NCBI GenBank assembly: GCA_902464965.1 | Contig: CABQLI010000002.1 | Location: forward strand, 1 to 64,000 | DNA: 64,000 bases | DNA from: an uncultured Collinsella sp. | GTDB taxonomy: Bacteria; Actinomycetota; Coriobacteriia; Coriobacteriales; Coriobacteriaceae | Reading direction: 5' to 3' | In this document: positions 19,131-27,811 of the stretch, piece by piece | Position numbering within the stretch: position 1 is the stretch's first letter | How the letters are laid out: each line of letters begins with the position of its first letter | The notes under the pieces: generated by a model | Database searches by the model: none | Told to the model about the DNA's origin: nothing | The model's input: only the letters and a program-made list of their open reading frames with translations | Translations under genes and position numbers: made by a program

Positions 19131-20768
19131 TTAGCGCTCGTAAATCAAGTTACCTGCCAGGTAGGTGGCTTGGACTTTGGTGGCTTGGAGTTCTTGGGGG
19201 TCGATGGTGAGCGGGTTTTGGTCCAGGACTACCAGGTCGGCATACTTGCCGGGCTCCAAGCTGCCGAGGTTTTGCTCGTCGCCAGCTGCGTACGCGCTGC
19301 CAAGCGTGTAGTTGCGCAGGGCCGTTGCCGCATCGATGCGCTCGCTCGGTAACCAGCCGTCCTCGGGCCAGTGGCTTTTGGGGTCCTGGCGCGTAATAGC
19401 CGTGTAGAGCACGTTCATGCTGGTAACGGGCGTGATAGGGCTGTCGGTACCGAAGGCTTGGCGGATGCCGCGCTGCTTATAGGTCGCAAACGGCCACATG
19501 ATGCGGCTGCGTTCCAGGCCCAGATCGCGCTCGGGGCCGCCCGGGTCGAGTGTAATGTGACAGGGCTGGCTCGAGGCAACGACGTTAAGCTTGCGTAGAC
19601 GATCGATGTCCTCGGGCAAGAGGTTCTCCAGGTGCTCGAGCGTGTTATGGCCGTGCTGGGGCAGGCCGTACAGGTCGGCGGCCTCCTCGAAGATATCCAG
19701 CGCGGCATGAATCGCACCGTCACCAATGACGTGGATGCGCACGGTGTGACCGCGCTCCGCGGCCGCCAGAACCAGTTTGCGCATGCGCTCAGCCGGAACC
19801 GTCAGACGGCCCTGATCGCCCGGGAAGCGCGGGTTGGTATAGGGCTCGGTGAGATAGGCCGTGTGTTCGCTCGACACACCGTCGAAGAACTGCTTAAAGC
19901 CTGGCGCCGAGAGCAGCGCGTTGTTCGCGTAACGTGCCTGCAGCTCTTCCAGGCGCGACTGGTCATCCAGCAGCGTGGGGAACAGATGGGCTCGGATGCC
20001 CAACTTGCCGGCTGCCTGCAGCTTGTCATAGACGTCGTCGCGGATAAAATCGCAGCCCGGCATGGGCATGAGCGACATATCGCATATCGAGGTGATGCCC
20101 TGCTCGGCCATCCGCCTCATTTGATCGGCGTAAGCGCTTGCGATGCGATCCTCGCCCAGCCACTCAAGGCAGCGCGGTAGCAGCTGCATGGCAGCCGCCT
20201 CGTGAGCAATACCCGTGAGCTCGCCGTTTGCGTCCTTGTCGTAGCTACCGCCCGCTGGTGGCTCGCTGTCGCGCGTGACGCCGAGTGCATCGAGTGCGCG
20301 GGTGTTGAGCCACAGCGTGTGCCCGTCACCCGAATACATAACACAGGGACGATCGGGGAATGCCGCATCGAGCGACGCCTTGGTAGGATGCTCGGGCGGG
20401 TCCCAACGGTAGTCGCGCCAGCCCTGCGTCACAACCCAAGCGTCGTCGGGCAGGTCCTGGGAAAACTCGAGCGCATGTTGCACCAGCGCCGCCTCGGACG
20501 TGCCCATATCCATGAGCATGTACGGCGAGGAACCGACCGAGGTATGGAAGAAGTGCAGATGAGCGTCATGGAAACCGGGGCAGACAAACTGCTCGCCGCA
20601 GTCGATAACCGACGTGGCGGCGGGAGCGGCGGCGATCACGTCATCGGGCGCACCGACTGCGACGATACGGTCGCCTGCGATGGCAATCGCCAGCTCGCGG
20701 GCGGTATCGATGCCGTCTTGGGCGGTAAAAACGTTCTTGGAGCGGATAATCCGATCGATATGTTGCAT
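19131..20768 (-). CDS. YtcJ-like metal-dependent amidohydrolase
   Basis: Predicted cytoplasmic hydrolase of the amidohydrolase_3 group; substrate unknown. Length is 545 residues from the ATG at 20768, preferred because GGGG stands about 6 nt before it (two further in-frame ATGs lie within 12 nt). The N-terminal beta-sandwich leads into the metal motif FHDAHLHFFH. Later, HTVRIHVIGDGAIHAALDIF and FGTDSPITPV supply further metal ligands of the TIM barrel. The C-terminus returns to the sandwich (GKYADLVVLDQNPL). It is divergent from the M20 peptidase at 20937; the two may share a peptide or amide catabolic role (inference). Confidence 0.88.
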   Translation of the reverse strand: MQHIDRIIRSKNVFTAQDGIDTARELAIAIAGDRIVAVGAPDDVIAAAPAATSVIDCGEQFVCPGFHDAHLHFFHTSVGSSPYMLMDMGTSEAALVQHALEFSQDLPDDAWVVTQGWRDYRWDPPEHPTKASLDAAFPDRPCVMYSGDGHTLWLNTRALDALGVTRDSEPPAGGSYDKDANGELTGIAHEAAAMQLLPRCLEWLGEDRIASAYADQMRRMAEQGITSICDMSLMPMPGCDFIRDDVYDKLQAAGKLGIRAHLFPTLLDDQSRLEELQARYANNALLSAPGFKQFFDGVSSEHTAYLTEPYTNPRFPGDQGRLTVPAERMRKLVLAAAERGHTVRIHVIGDGAIHAALDIFEEAADLYGLPQHGHNTLEHLENLLPEDIDRLRKLNVVASSQPCHITLDPGGPERDLGLERSRIMWPFATYKQRGIRQAFGTDSPITPVTSMNVLYTAITRQDPKSHWPEDGWLPSERIDAATALRNYTLGSAYAAGDEQNLGSLEPGKYADLVVLDQNPLTIDPQELQATKVQATYLAGNLIYER

Positions 20769-20855
20769 GGGCATCCCCATCTCTGGCAGGAAATTCAACA
20801 CCCCCGAGTGTACTCCCCCGCCCTTGTAACAAAACCCCAAGCGGCAAACGGCAAC

Positions 20856-20885
20856 TTTACCAGCCCTAGCGGCAGGTGGCATACT
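20856..20885 (+). promoter_or_regulatory. Candidate promoter for the M20 peptidase
   Basis: TTTACC (20856-20861), an 18-bp spacer and CATACT (20880-20885) lie about 50 bp before the ATG at 20937. Confidence 0.45.
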
Positions 20886-20936
20886 GGAGAGAGCCTGTAC
20901 GATTTTGCGATCAACCCAGCAAGGAGCAAATCGACC

Positions 20937-22400
20937 ATGACGAAGACCAAGGCACAGCAGATTATGGCGGCGACCGAGGCTCGCGCGGCTGACGACGTCA
21001 CCGCAGCCATCAAAGATATCGCTACCGAGTTTGAACCATATATCATCAAGCAGCGCCGGCACTTCCATAAGCACCCGGAGCTGAGCCTTGCCGAGGAGCG
21101 CACGACCTCCGACATCGCCAACCAGCTCGACGCCATGAATATCCCCTACGAGCGTCCGCTCAAGACCGGCTTGGTGGCAACGCTTCGCGGTACCGCGCCG
21201 GATGCCTACCGCGAGGACGGCACGCCACGCCGCCGCATCCTGCTGCGCGCCGACATCGACGCCCTGCCCGTCACCGAGCAGACCGGCGAGGAGTTCGCCA
21301 GCGTCAACGAGGGCTGCATGCACGCCTGCGGCCACGACTGCCATATCGCCATGATGCTCGGAACGCTGCAAATCCTGCGCCATATGACCGACGACATCCA
21401 CGGCGAAGTCCGCATCGTATTCCAGCCCAGCGAGGAAAACGGCCAGGGCGCTAAGCTCATGATCGGCACGGGTGTGCTCGACGGCGTCGATGGCGCCTAC
21501 GCCGCGCACATCTGGAGTGAGGTCGACGCCGGCACCGTGAGCTGCGAGCCCGGTCCGCGCATGGCCAATACCGACTGGTTCCGCATCGACGTCCGCGGCA
21601 CCTCGTGCCATGGCGCCATGCCCCAGCGAGGTCACGACGCCGTCATGGTTGCCGCCGAAATTGTCAACGCCCTGCAGACCATCGTCTCGCGCGAAATCAG
21701 CCCCTATGAGCCGGCTGTCATCACCGTCGGCGAGCTACACGGCGGCACCGCGCGCAACGTTATCGCCGGCACGGCCTACCTCGCCGGCACAGTGCGTACC
21801 TACGGCGATTCGACCCACGAGGAAATGCCGGAGCTCATGCGCCGCATCGTGGAGCATACCGCGGCAGCTCTGGGCGCCGAGGCAGAGCTCACCGACTACA
21901 CCATCGCCAACTACAAGGTCGAAAACGACGCCGCCTCGAGCGAGCGCTGCCGTCAGGCTGTAATCAAGTGCCTGGGCCCCACCGGCCAAGGCCATTATCG
22001 CGGCACGCTTTCGGGCGAGGATTTTTCGGAGTACCTGCGTCGCGTACCGGGCGTGCTCGCATTTGTAGGTACGCGCAACCCCAAGATTGGCGCCACGTAC
22101 GCCCAACATTCCTGCTTCTACAAGATCGACGAGACCGTGCTGGCAAAGGGCTCCATGGTGGCCGCCCAGTATGCTATCGACTTTTTGGCCGAGCCCACGC
22201 AAGAGGAGCTCGACGGCCCCGCGATTACCGCGGTCGCCGAAACCAACCCCGATCTGGCCGCCAAGTTGCGCTCTGCCAAGGCGACGACCGCCGAGGCTCG
22301 CGACGCCATCCATGATGCCCGAACGGCTCGCCATGCCGCGATCAAGGGCATCCACGACGCACGCGCTGCTGCACGCCGCGAGGAGAAGCACGACGAGTAG
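20937..22400 (+). CDS. M20 family amidohydrolase/peptidase
   Basis: Zinc-dependent amidohydrolase of the aminoacylase/hippurate hydrolase (AbgA/HipO) type; exact substrate unknown. Length is 487 residues from the ATG at 20937 after AAGGAG. The open frame upstream to 20202 lies antisense to the amidohydrolase and is not coding. Visible are RRHFHKHPELSLAEERT, RADIDALPVTEQTGEEF, the metal motif MHACGHDCHIAMMLG, FQPSEENGQGAKLMI and GEDFSEYL. The last 55 residues form an unusual charged Ala/Arg-rich helical tail beyond the normal family end. Confidence 0.9.
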   Translation: MTKTKAQQIMAATEARAADDVTAAIKDIATEFEPYIIKQRRHFHKHPELSLAEERTTSDIANQLDAMNIPYERPLKTGLVATLRGTAPDAYREDGTPRRRILLRADIDALPVTEQTGEEFASVNEGCMHACGHDCHIAMMLGTLQILRHMTDDIHGEVRIVFQPSEENGQGAKLMIGTGVLDGVDGAYAAHIWSEVDAGTVSCEPGPRMANTDWFRIDVRGTSCHGAMPQRGHDAVMVAAEIVNALQTIVSREISPYEPAVITVGELHGGTARNVIAGTAYLAGTVRTYGDSTHEEMPELMRRIVEHTAAALGAEAELTDYTIANYKVENDAASSERCRQAVIKCLGPTGQGHYRGTLSGEDFSEYLRRVPGVLAFVGTRNPKIGATYAQHSCFYKIDETVLAKGSMVAAQYAIDFLAEPTQEELDGPAITAVAETNPDLAAKLRSAKATTAEARDAIHDARTARHAAIKGIHDARAAARREEKHDE

Positions 22401-22435
22401 TCGTCACACCCATCCATAACAGCCTGGCTAAAGCA

Positions 22436-22474
22436 GAGCGGGGGCGGACGTATCGAAACGTCCGCCCCCCGCTC
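22436..22474 (+). terminator. Hairpin terminator after the M20 peptidase
   Basis: GAGCGGGGGCGGACG pairs with CGTCCGCCCCCCGCTC (one bulge). A weak T-rich stretch (ATTCTTC) follows. It may also serve the leftward gene's 3' end from the other side. Confidence 0.7.
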
Positions 22475-22532
22475 ATTCTTCAAGCGCTATTTCTACTATT
22501 TCTACCCCGTCCCCAAATAGCAGGCGGCGTGG

Positions 22533-23816
22533 CTACTCGTCCTGAGGCTCCTCGTCGGAGCTTGGCTCGAACGCCGACTCAGGTGCAGGTGCCGGCTCAG
22601 GCTCAGGCTCAGGTGCAGGCTCGGACTCAGATGCCGTCTCAGGCTCGGGCGCCGTCTCAGGCTCGGTCGCGGGAGCGGGTGCAGGTGCCGGCGAAGCATC
22701 CGGAGCACCGTAACCCGAAGGGGTGGACTTCTTCTCGAAGGGCAATACAAAAGTCAGGACGTCGTCCTTATCCTCATCGGCCCACTCGCTTGCATAGCGT
22801 GCGGCCCAATAGCCAACGGCACGGTGCTTGAGCATCTTGCCAAAGACCGTAAGAAATACGGTGACGAAAGCGACCAGCACCAAGAACAGCGCGAGCGTGA
22901 CGCCACCGCCGGTAACAATTGCCTCAATACCCGTAGGACGATAGTAGTAGCTATACATACCGACAGAGGCAATGGCGCCAAAGACGACCGTCAAGATCCA
23001 TGTGACAACGTTGGCGACCAGGCCCGTCAAAAACTCGGGAAGGAACGAAGCACAGAACAGCTTGGTCTTGTTGTGCTTAAACGCCGCCCAGACCTTATCG
23101 AGCGAAAACGCGCTCTCGACACGCCCGGTCACCGCAAAGTGCATCACGGCGATGTCGGCGAACATCTTAAAGAAGACACCCAGAATCGCCGAGGCAATTA
23201 GCGCCAGGACAAGCAGGCCAAGCGAGCCAAACAGCGCAGCCTCGAGCGCATAAGAGCCGTAATAAGAATACGAGCCCGCAGCGCCAATTACCACGCCCTC
23301 CACCAGCGAAAGCACTACACCGATAACGGGAATGGCAGCGATAACCTCGAGCACGACCGAAATAACGCTCGAAAAGACTCCGAGACCAAACGACGTGGAA
23401 CGCATCAGCGGACGATCCATGCCGTCATCGATCTTAAGCGACAGATCGCGACCCCACTCGATGCCAAAGCCGGAACCGCACACGCTCGCAATGCAAGCTG
23501 CCAAAAAGCCGATGGCAGCCGCAATGCCGCCAATAACGGGAATAAACAACACGAGCACCGACACAACGCAAATCAGCGCCGGCAAAAACGCGATTTGGCA
23601 TACACGCTGAAGCACACCCGGAGTCTTGGTCATATCTTGGAACGCCTGAGCCACACAGCCCTTTGGCGCATTCGCCACGGGCGGTTGCGGAACAAACTGC
23701 TGGGGCTGAGGCTGTCCCTGGGGAGCGGGGCCAGCGGCACCGGCATTAGGAGCACCACACACGCCGCAGAACTTGTCGTTATCGCCCATGGGGGCGCCAC
23801 ACTGCGAGCAGAACAT
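22533..23816 (-). CDS. Zinc-ribbon multi-pass membrane protein with acidic Pro-rich tail
   Basis: Function not recognised. Length is 427 residues from the ATG at 23816, after a weak AGGGA. The N-terminal zinc ribbon is CSQCGAPMGDNDKFCGVCG. A Gln/Pro linker leads to about six to eight hydrophobic segments between residues 75 and 330 (for example FLPALICVVSVLVLFIPVIGG and LALFLVLVAFVTVFLTVFG), resembling DUF4013-type proteins. The C-terminus is a repetitive Pro/Ala/Glu tail of about 60 residues. Zinc-ribbon plus membrane-bundle proteins are common in Coriobacteria and Firmicutes with no assigned role. The YitT gene lies 149 bp upstream in the same direction. Confidence 0.7.
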   Translation of the reverse strand: MFCSQCGAPMGDNDKFCGVCGAPNAGAAGPAPQGQPQPQQFVPQPPVANAPKGCVAQAFQDMTKTPGVLQRVCQIAFLPALICVVSVLVLFIPVIGGIAAAIGFLAACIASVCGSGFGIEWGRDLSLKIDDGMDRPLMRSTSFGLGVFSSVISVVLEVIAAIPVIGVVLSLVEGVVIGAAGSYSYYGSYALEAALFGSLGLLVLALIASAILGVFFKMFADIAVMHFAVTGRVESAFSLDKVWAAFKHNKTKLFCASFLPEFLTGLVANVVTWILTVVFGAIASVGMYSYYYRPTGIEAIVTGGGVTLALFLVLVAFVTVFLTVFGKMLKHRAVGYWAARYASEWADEDKDDVLTFVLPFEKKSTPSGYGAPDASPAPAPAPATEPETAPEPETASESEPAPEPEPEPAPAPESAFEPSSDEEPQDE

Positions 23817-23965
23817 AGAATCATCCCTTCGTATCTTGAACAAATCACTTGGATCGCAAACGATGTCTTTAGCATCATTATTGCCCAATGTGGGGTCAAA
23901 TACTCAAAGATGACCGATTTGCAAGATACACGGCGCCAGCAGGCGGTTCGTTGAATACGTCTGTG

Positions 23966-24988
23966 CTAGTTCGTTCCGCGGAAACCCTTGCCGACGATCT
24001 CGGAGCTGTCGACAATCGTGATAAAGGCACCCGGATCGACTTCGCGAGCATAGCGGCGCAGCTGCACGGCCTCGCGACGGCTTAGCACGCTCATGATCAC
24101 CGTCACGCACTTGCCCGAGAAGGCACCGTAGCCGCGACTGATGGTCGCTGTGCGGTTGAGATGCTTGACGATAAACTCCTCGACCTTAAGGGGTTCGGAG
24201 CAAATGACCGTGCAGACCTTACGAAGATGGATGCTCTCGATGGCCTTGTCGACCACGAGTGTCTTGGCAAACAGGCCAAGCACGCAATACAGACCGACAC
24301 GCGGGCCATACAAAAAGGCCGCGATGGCCACGATGCCGATATCGACCAGCAGCAGGGCACGGCCAATCTCGAGCGTCGTGCGGCGCTTGAGGATCATGGC
24401 AAGAATGTCCGTGCCACCCGTCGAGGCGCCGATATCAAAGACAATAGCGCTGCCGAGCGCCGGCAAGATGACGGCAAAGCACAGGTCAAGCCACATATCG
24501 CCCGTCAGAGAGACATCGGTCGGAATAAAGAACTCAAACAGCGAAACATAGGCGGACAACGCAAACGAAGCGAAGACGCTCCACAGGATTGCCTTGCGCT
24601 CCAAGAAGATAAAGCCCAAGACGACGAGAACCGCGTTGATAATCCACATAAAGACGCCGACGGGCAGGGTCGGGAACAGCGTAGACAGAATGACCGACAC
24701 GCCCGAGGTGCCGCCAAAAGCAAAGTGATTAGGGGTTTTAAACGCGACGATGGCGAAGGCCGTAAGAATCAGGCCCAGATTGAGCTCGGCAAAAAAGCGC
24801 GGGAAGCCCGGCTCCTGGCTGCGCTTTTGGCCGGCACGCTCGCCGCGCTCGATATCGGTGCGATCAACCACGCGCTCCATCGGCACCACGGGAGGACGAT
24901 GCACCTCCTCGGCAGCACGCGACGCCGCCTCTGCCGCAGCGGCCTCGATTGCCCATGCCTTGCTTTCTGTTTCGTGCTCGTCGGCCAT
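23966..24988 (-). CDS. YitT family membrane protein (DUF161 + DUF2179)
   Basis: Integral membrane protein of unknown function. Length is 340 residues. A charged cytosolic N-terminus of about 65 residues is followed by five or so membrane segments, starting FFAELNLGLILTAFAIVAF and with the family motif GGTSGVSVILS, then GASTGGTDILAMIL. A C-terminal DUF2179 domain (about 245-335) contains ISRGYGAFSGKCVTVIMSVLSRRE. The N-terminal extension is longer than in Bacillus homologues. It probably stands alone; 206 bp and a terminator separate it from gls24 upstream. Confidence 0.88.
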   Translation of the reverse strand: MADEHETESKAWAIEAAAAEAASRAAEEVHRPPVVPMERVVDRTDIERGERAGQKRSQEPGFPRFFAELNLGLILTAFAIVAFKTPNHFAFGGTSGVSVILSTLFPTLPVGVFMWIINAVLVVLGFIFLERKAILWSVFASFALSAYVSLFEFFIPTDVSLTGDMWLDLCFAVILPALGSAIVFDIGASTGGTDILAMILKRRTTLEIGRALLLVDIGIVAIAAFLYGPRVGLYCVLGLFAKTLVVDKAIESIHLRKVCTVICSEPLKVEEFIVKHLNRTATISRGYGAFSGKCVTVIMSVLSRREAVQLRRYAREVDPGAFITIVDSSEIVGKGFRGTN

Positions 24989-25103
24989 TACGGCAACTCC
25001 TCGTTAACAATTTGGAAACAATGCGCTCATTAGGGTAACGCGGAACGCGGGGATTGCAACCCTTAGTTAGACGAGCGGTATGACTATATCGGGAGCGTAC
25101 AAA

Positions 25104-25142
25104 AACGGCCGGCCACGCTTTTGCTTGCGCGGTCGGCCGTTT
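25104..25142 (-). terminator. Terminator of the amaP-DUF2273-gls24 operon
   Basis: AACGGCCGGCCACGC pairs with GCGCGGTCGGCCGTT. On the minus strand it is followed by TTTTTG, about 50 nt after the gls24 stop. Confidence 0.85.
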
Positions 25143-25154
25143 AACGTTTTCGCA

Positions 25155-25197
25155 GATAAAACCTGCCAAAACAAACCTGTCCCTTTTTGGAAGGTTA
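25155..25197 (-). repeat. Stop-codon hairpin element, type A (after gls24)
   Basis: On the minus strand the gls24 TAA begins TAACCTTCCAAAAAGGGACA; the element continues with GGTTTGTTTTGGCAGGTTTT. Arms CCTTCCAAAA and TTTTGGCAGG are nearly complementary, and the core is AGGGACAGG. It has the same design as the elements at 30012, 30092, 57471 and 58822. Confidence 0.7.
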
Positions 25198-25710
25198 TTC
25201 GTGCTGGCTGGTGCGGTGCTCGTACTCCTCGGGGGTGATGACGTCCTCGATGCGCAGGTTGACACCCGCCACCTCAAGGCCGGTCATCGCGGCAAGGCGC
25301 TCAGTGACACGTGCCTTGACATCGTCGAAGATCGCGGGCGCATAGGCGCCGTACTCGATAATGACGGAAATGTTGACGACCACGCGATTGTCATCGGTGA
25401 CCTCAACCGTCACGCCCTTGGTCAGATTCTCGGCACCAAACTGCTCCTGCACAAAGTGCATAAGGTTACCCTTCATGCCAAGGACGTGCGGCACCTCGCG
25501 GGTGGCCATGGCGACGATCTTCTCGATCACACCGTTGGAATAGGTCAGCGAGTCCTCGGACTCGTCCGCTTCCTCGTCGTCCTCATCAGCATCGGACTCG
25601 GCCTCGACGAGAGCCTCGTCCTCGAGCGTCACATCCTCGGCTTCGGCGACGACCGCTTCGTTCTCCTCGAGCTCGGTATCGGCTACATCGACCTTCGTAT
25701 TAAAAGCCAT
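25195..25710 (-). CDS. Asp23/Gls24 family envelope stress protein
   Basis: Alkaline-shock-type protein that assembles at the membrane through AmaP. Length is 171 residues. An acidic N-terminal 60 residues (rich in Glu, Asp and Ala) precede the Gls24 domain, which starts YSNGVIEKIVAMATREVPHV and runs through VVVNISVIIEYGAYAPAIFDD to GVNLRIEDVITPEE. AAGGAGG precedes the ATG. The acidic extension is longer than in Staphylococcus Asp23. It is the third gene of a leftward operon amaP-DUF2273-gls24, a classical arrangement that supports all three calls. Confidence 0.92.
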   Translation of the reverse strand: MAFNTKVDVADTELEENEAVVAEAEDVTLEDEALVEAESDADEDDEEADESEDSLTYSNGVIEKIVAMATREVPHVLGMKGNLMHFVQEQFGAENLTKGVTVEVTDDNRVVVNISVIIEYGAYAPAIFDDVKARVTERLAAMTGLEVAGVNLRIEDVITPEEYEHRTSQHE

Positions 25711-25754
25711 GGTTCCTCCTTATGCCTGCCGCGGATGCGACAGTCGAATACATA

Positions 25755-26132
25755 TTAGCGACCGCTAAACAGCCGGCCGAAGAAGTTGACGATCCCGTTC
25801 TCGCCGTCGCGAATTTGGCCGATCACAGCGCCGATCAGCACGAAGAATGCAATGACGAGCGTGTCCCACAGGCCGAGCGTGAGCACCAACACGGCAAGGA
25901 TAAAGCCAGCGACGGCACCGAGCGTGGTGTTGGGATGACGGACGGCATAGCTCCAGATAGCCGCCCCCGTACCCTTGATGAGACCCATAGCCTCGTCAAA
26001 ATCCGCGGCTGCCGCGTCTTGCAACTCGGTTGCCTCTGCTTTGGAATCAACAGGTTCGCTCGCCGGCGTGGCGCTCTGGTCAATCGTCAGGCGCGGCGTA
26101 CGAGCGGTCTTATCTTGATTGGTATCACTCAC
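25755..26132 (-). CDS. DUF2273 small membrane protein of the Gls24 operon
   Basis: 125 residues with a GTG start at 26132; GGAGG lies 6 nt before it, and the frame overlaps the amaP stop by 8 nt. A polar N-terminal half is followed by YAVRHPNTTLGAVAGFILAV and LWDTLVIAFFVLIGAVIGQI (two helices) and ends IRDGENGIVNFFGRLFSGR. DUF2273 proteins are routinely encoded with Gls24 and AmaP; a membrane partner role in envelope stress is likely, but the mechanism is unknown. Confidence 0.88.
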   Translation of the reverse strand: MSDTNQDKTARTPRLTIDQSATPASEPVDSKAEATELQDAAAADFDEAMGLIKGTGAAIWSYAVRHPNTTLGAVAGFILAVLVLTLGLWDTLVIAFFVLIGAVIGQIRDGENGIVNFFGRLFSGR

Positions 26133-26670
26133 CGGAAACCTCCACGGTCTGGACGGTAGTCTTGGACGGCAAAAAACGGACGCGCGTGGTCGTACCCGGC
26201 GTGCCGAGCATGGTGTCGCAAGCTTCCTCGATGCGCTGCTGCATCGCGGTAGCCAGAGATGCCACGTCCTTATCGTCAAGCGCGATAGCCTCGACCTTAA
26301 AACGGACGTGCGAATCGTCGGAACCTTGGACGCGGGCCTCGACATGCTCGATCATCACGCGATCGTCGCGCTCTGCAGCAGCCCTGGCGCACGAAGAAAG
26401 CGCCGCGAGCGTGACCTCGATATTGCGCTCCCCCGCCGGATGCACGCAGGACGGCTCGCGACGAGCAAACATCAGGCGGAAGAAGCTTACCAGCACGCCA
26501 ATCGCCACAACTCCGCCGCATGCCGTCACGACAATGCGCGGCATGGGGTCGCGCATCAGCAGCATAAAGCGATACGTATACGGCCCCCAAAACTGGCAGA
26601 CAAGCGTACCCAGCGCCACGATGGCGGCGGCAAGATACACGATCGCTAGGGCTCGTTTGAGTACGCGCAC
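26125..26670 (-). CDS. amaP: AmaP-like alkaline shock membrane anchor
   Basis: Membrane anchor for Asp23/Gls24 proteins. Length is 181 residues with two N-terminal helices (ALAIVYLAAAIVALGTLV and IVVTACGGVVAIGVLVSFF), then a cytosolic domain of mixed alpha/beta that includes HVRFKVEAIALDDKDV. It overlaps the next gene by 8 nt and starts the operon amaP-DUF2273-gls24. A TATAAT -10 hexamer lies at 26726-26721 on the minus strand, just after the yebC terminator. Confidence 0.82.
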   Translation of the reverse strand: MRVLKRALAIVYLAAAIVALGTLVCQFWGPYTYRFMLLMRDPMPRIVVTACGGVVAIGVLVSFFRLMFARREPSCVHPAGERNIEVTLAALSSCARAAAERDDRVMIEHVEARVQGSDDSHVRFKVEAIALDDKDVASLATAMQQRIEEACDTMLGTPGTTTRVRFLPSKTTVQTVEVSGE

Positions 26671-26729
26671 GTGGCGCTCCCTTCAAATCTCGGCTCTCGA
26701 AATGCAAAACGGTTCGCATCATTATAAAA

Positions 26730-26767
26730 GAGCCGGGTCCGGTGCTCTACGCACGCGGATCCGGCTC
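26730..26767 (-). terminator. Terminator after yebC
   Basis: GAGCCGGGTCCG pairs with CGGATCCGGCTC. The minus strand continues CTTTTATAATG, so the T tract merges with the -10 element of the amaP promoter. Confidence 0.8.
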
Positions 26768-26836
26768 ATCTATTCCACGAGGCCTGCATGCTCGCTTCAT
26801 TATGCCCAGATATGCACGGCTCAATCCGTGCAGGCG

Positions 26837-27643
26837 CTACTCCTCCTCGAGGGCAGCGATGACCTCGTCGGTCATGTCCATGGTGCTGTAAACATCCTGG
26901 ACGTCGTCGAGCTCCTCAAGACGGTCGATGAGGCGCTGAACCTTCTTGGCGTCGGCGCCAGAAACCTCGGTCGGGGTGGTCGGGACCATGGTGGTCTCGG
27001 AGCCCTTGACCTGGACGCCCTGCTCCTCGAGCGCCTTGGAGACAGCCATGACCTCGTTGGCAGTAGTCCAGACGATCCACTCCTCGCCGGCGTCCTCGTA
27101 GTCCTCGCCGCCGGCCTCGGCGATGGCCATCATGAACTCATCCTCGTCACCGGCAGCACCGTTGGCGATCATGGTCTCCTTCTTGGCGTTCTCGTCCAGG
27201 ATCTCCTTGGCGACGACGATCTGGCCCTTGCGCTCAAACTGGAAGGCGACGGAGCCGGAGGTACCCAGGTTACCACCAGCGTGGGAGAAGGCGGAGCGGA
27301 CATCAGCGGCGGTACGGTTGCGGTTGTCGGTCAGGCAGTCGACGTAGACGGCGACACCGGCGGGACCGTAGCCCTCGTACACGATGTTCTCGTAGACGGC
27401 AGCATCGGCACCCGAACCAAAAGCCTTGTCGATAGCGGACTTGATCTTGTCCTTAGGCATGGACTGAGCCTTGGCCTTGGCAACGGCAGCGGCGAGGCTG
27501 GCGTTGTTCTCGGGCAGCGGGTCACCGCCGAGACGGGCAGCAACGGTGATGTTGCGGCTGAGCTTGGAGAAGAGGGCGGAACGCTTGGCGTCCTGCGCGC
27601 CCTTACGATGCTTGGTTGTGGCCCACTTAGAGTGTCCGGACAT
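26837..27643 (-). CDS. yebC: YebC/PmpR family protein
   Basis: Conserved cytoplasmic protein; family members act as transcription regulators or, as shown for some, help ribosomes stalled at proline stretches. Length is 268 residues (family 240-250). It starts MSGHSKWATTKHRKGAQDAK, with KDKIKSAIDKAFGSG and IVYEGYGPAGVAVYVDCLTDNRNRT. An acidic insertion around residues 160-180 and the C-terminal ALEEE account for the extra length. AGGAG precedes the ATG. The expected partners ruvC/ruvA are not adjacent. Confidence 0.93.
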   Translation of the reverse strand: MSGHSKWATTKHRKGAQDAKRSALFSKLSRNITVAARLGGDPLPENNASLAAAVAKAKAQSMPKDKIKSAIDKAFGSGADAAVYENIVYEGYGPAGVAVYVDCLTDNRNRTAADVRSAFSHAGGNLGTSGSVAFQFERKGQIVVAKEILDENAKKETMIANGAAGDEDEFMMAIAEAGGEDYEDAGEEWIVWTTANEVMAVSKALEEQGVQVKGSETTMVPTTPTEVSGADAKKVQRLIDRLEELDDVQDVYSTMDMTDEVIAALEEE

Positions 27644-27773
27644 ACGTGTCTCCTATCGGTTTCGACCTAAAGCCCAGCGCAGATGCTCGGGCAATATAAA
27701 CAAACGTCGTTATGATATACCTACTGGCCTGCGAGATAAACCCCAAAATGAAGGCGTCGTGATGATGACCCCT

Positions 27774-27811
27774 TTGGTGCAAAGAAACCTGACCCCCAAT
27801 GCACCAAGTTA
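27774..27811 (-). repeat. Stop-codon hairpin element, variant arms (after the DUF6020-like gene)
   Basis: Following the TAA at 27811-27809, the minus strand reads CTTGGTGCATTGGGGGTCAG and then GTTTCTTTGCACCAAAG. Arms TTGGTGCA and TGCACCAA are perfect complements; the core GGGGTCAGG resembles the GGGACAGG core of the other elements. Confidence 0.6.

Noticed and set aside
20202..20936. N-terminal extension of the M20 peptidase frame
   Set aside because: Antisense to the amidohydrolase; AAGGAG and the family N-terminus place the start at 20937.
20769..21635. N-terminal extension of the amidohydrolase frame
   Set aside because: Antisense to the M20 peptidase; homology begins at MQHIDRI.
22529..22831. 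Repetitive Gln/Pro/Arg open frame on the plus strand
   Set aside because: It is the antisense of the Pro/Glu-rich tail of the zinc-ribbon membrane protein.
26837..27643. ruvC or ruvAB partner next to yebC
   Set aside because: Looked for on both sides; the neighbours are amaP and a polytopic membrane protein instead.
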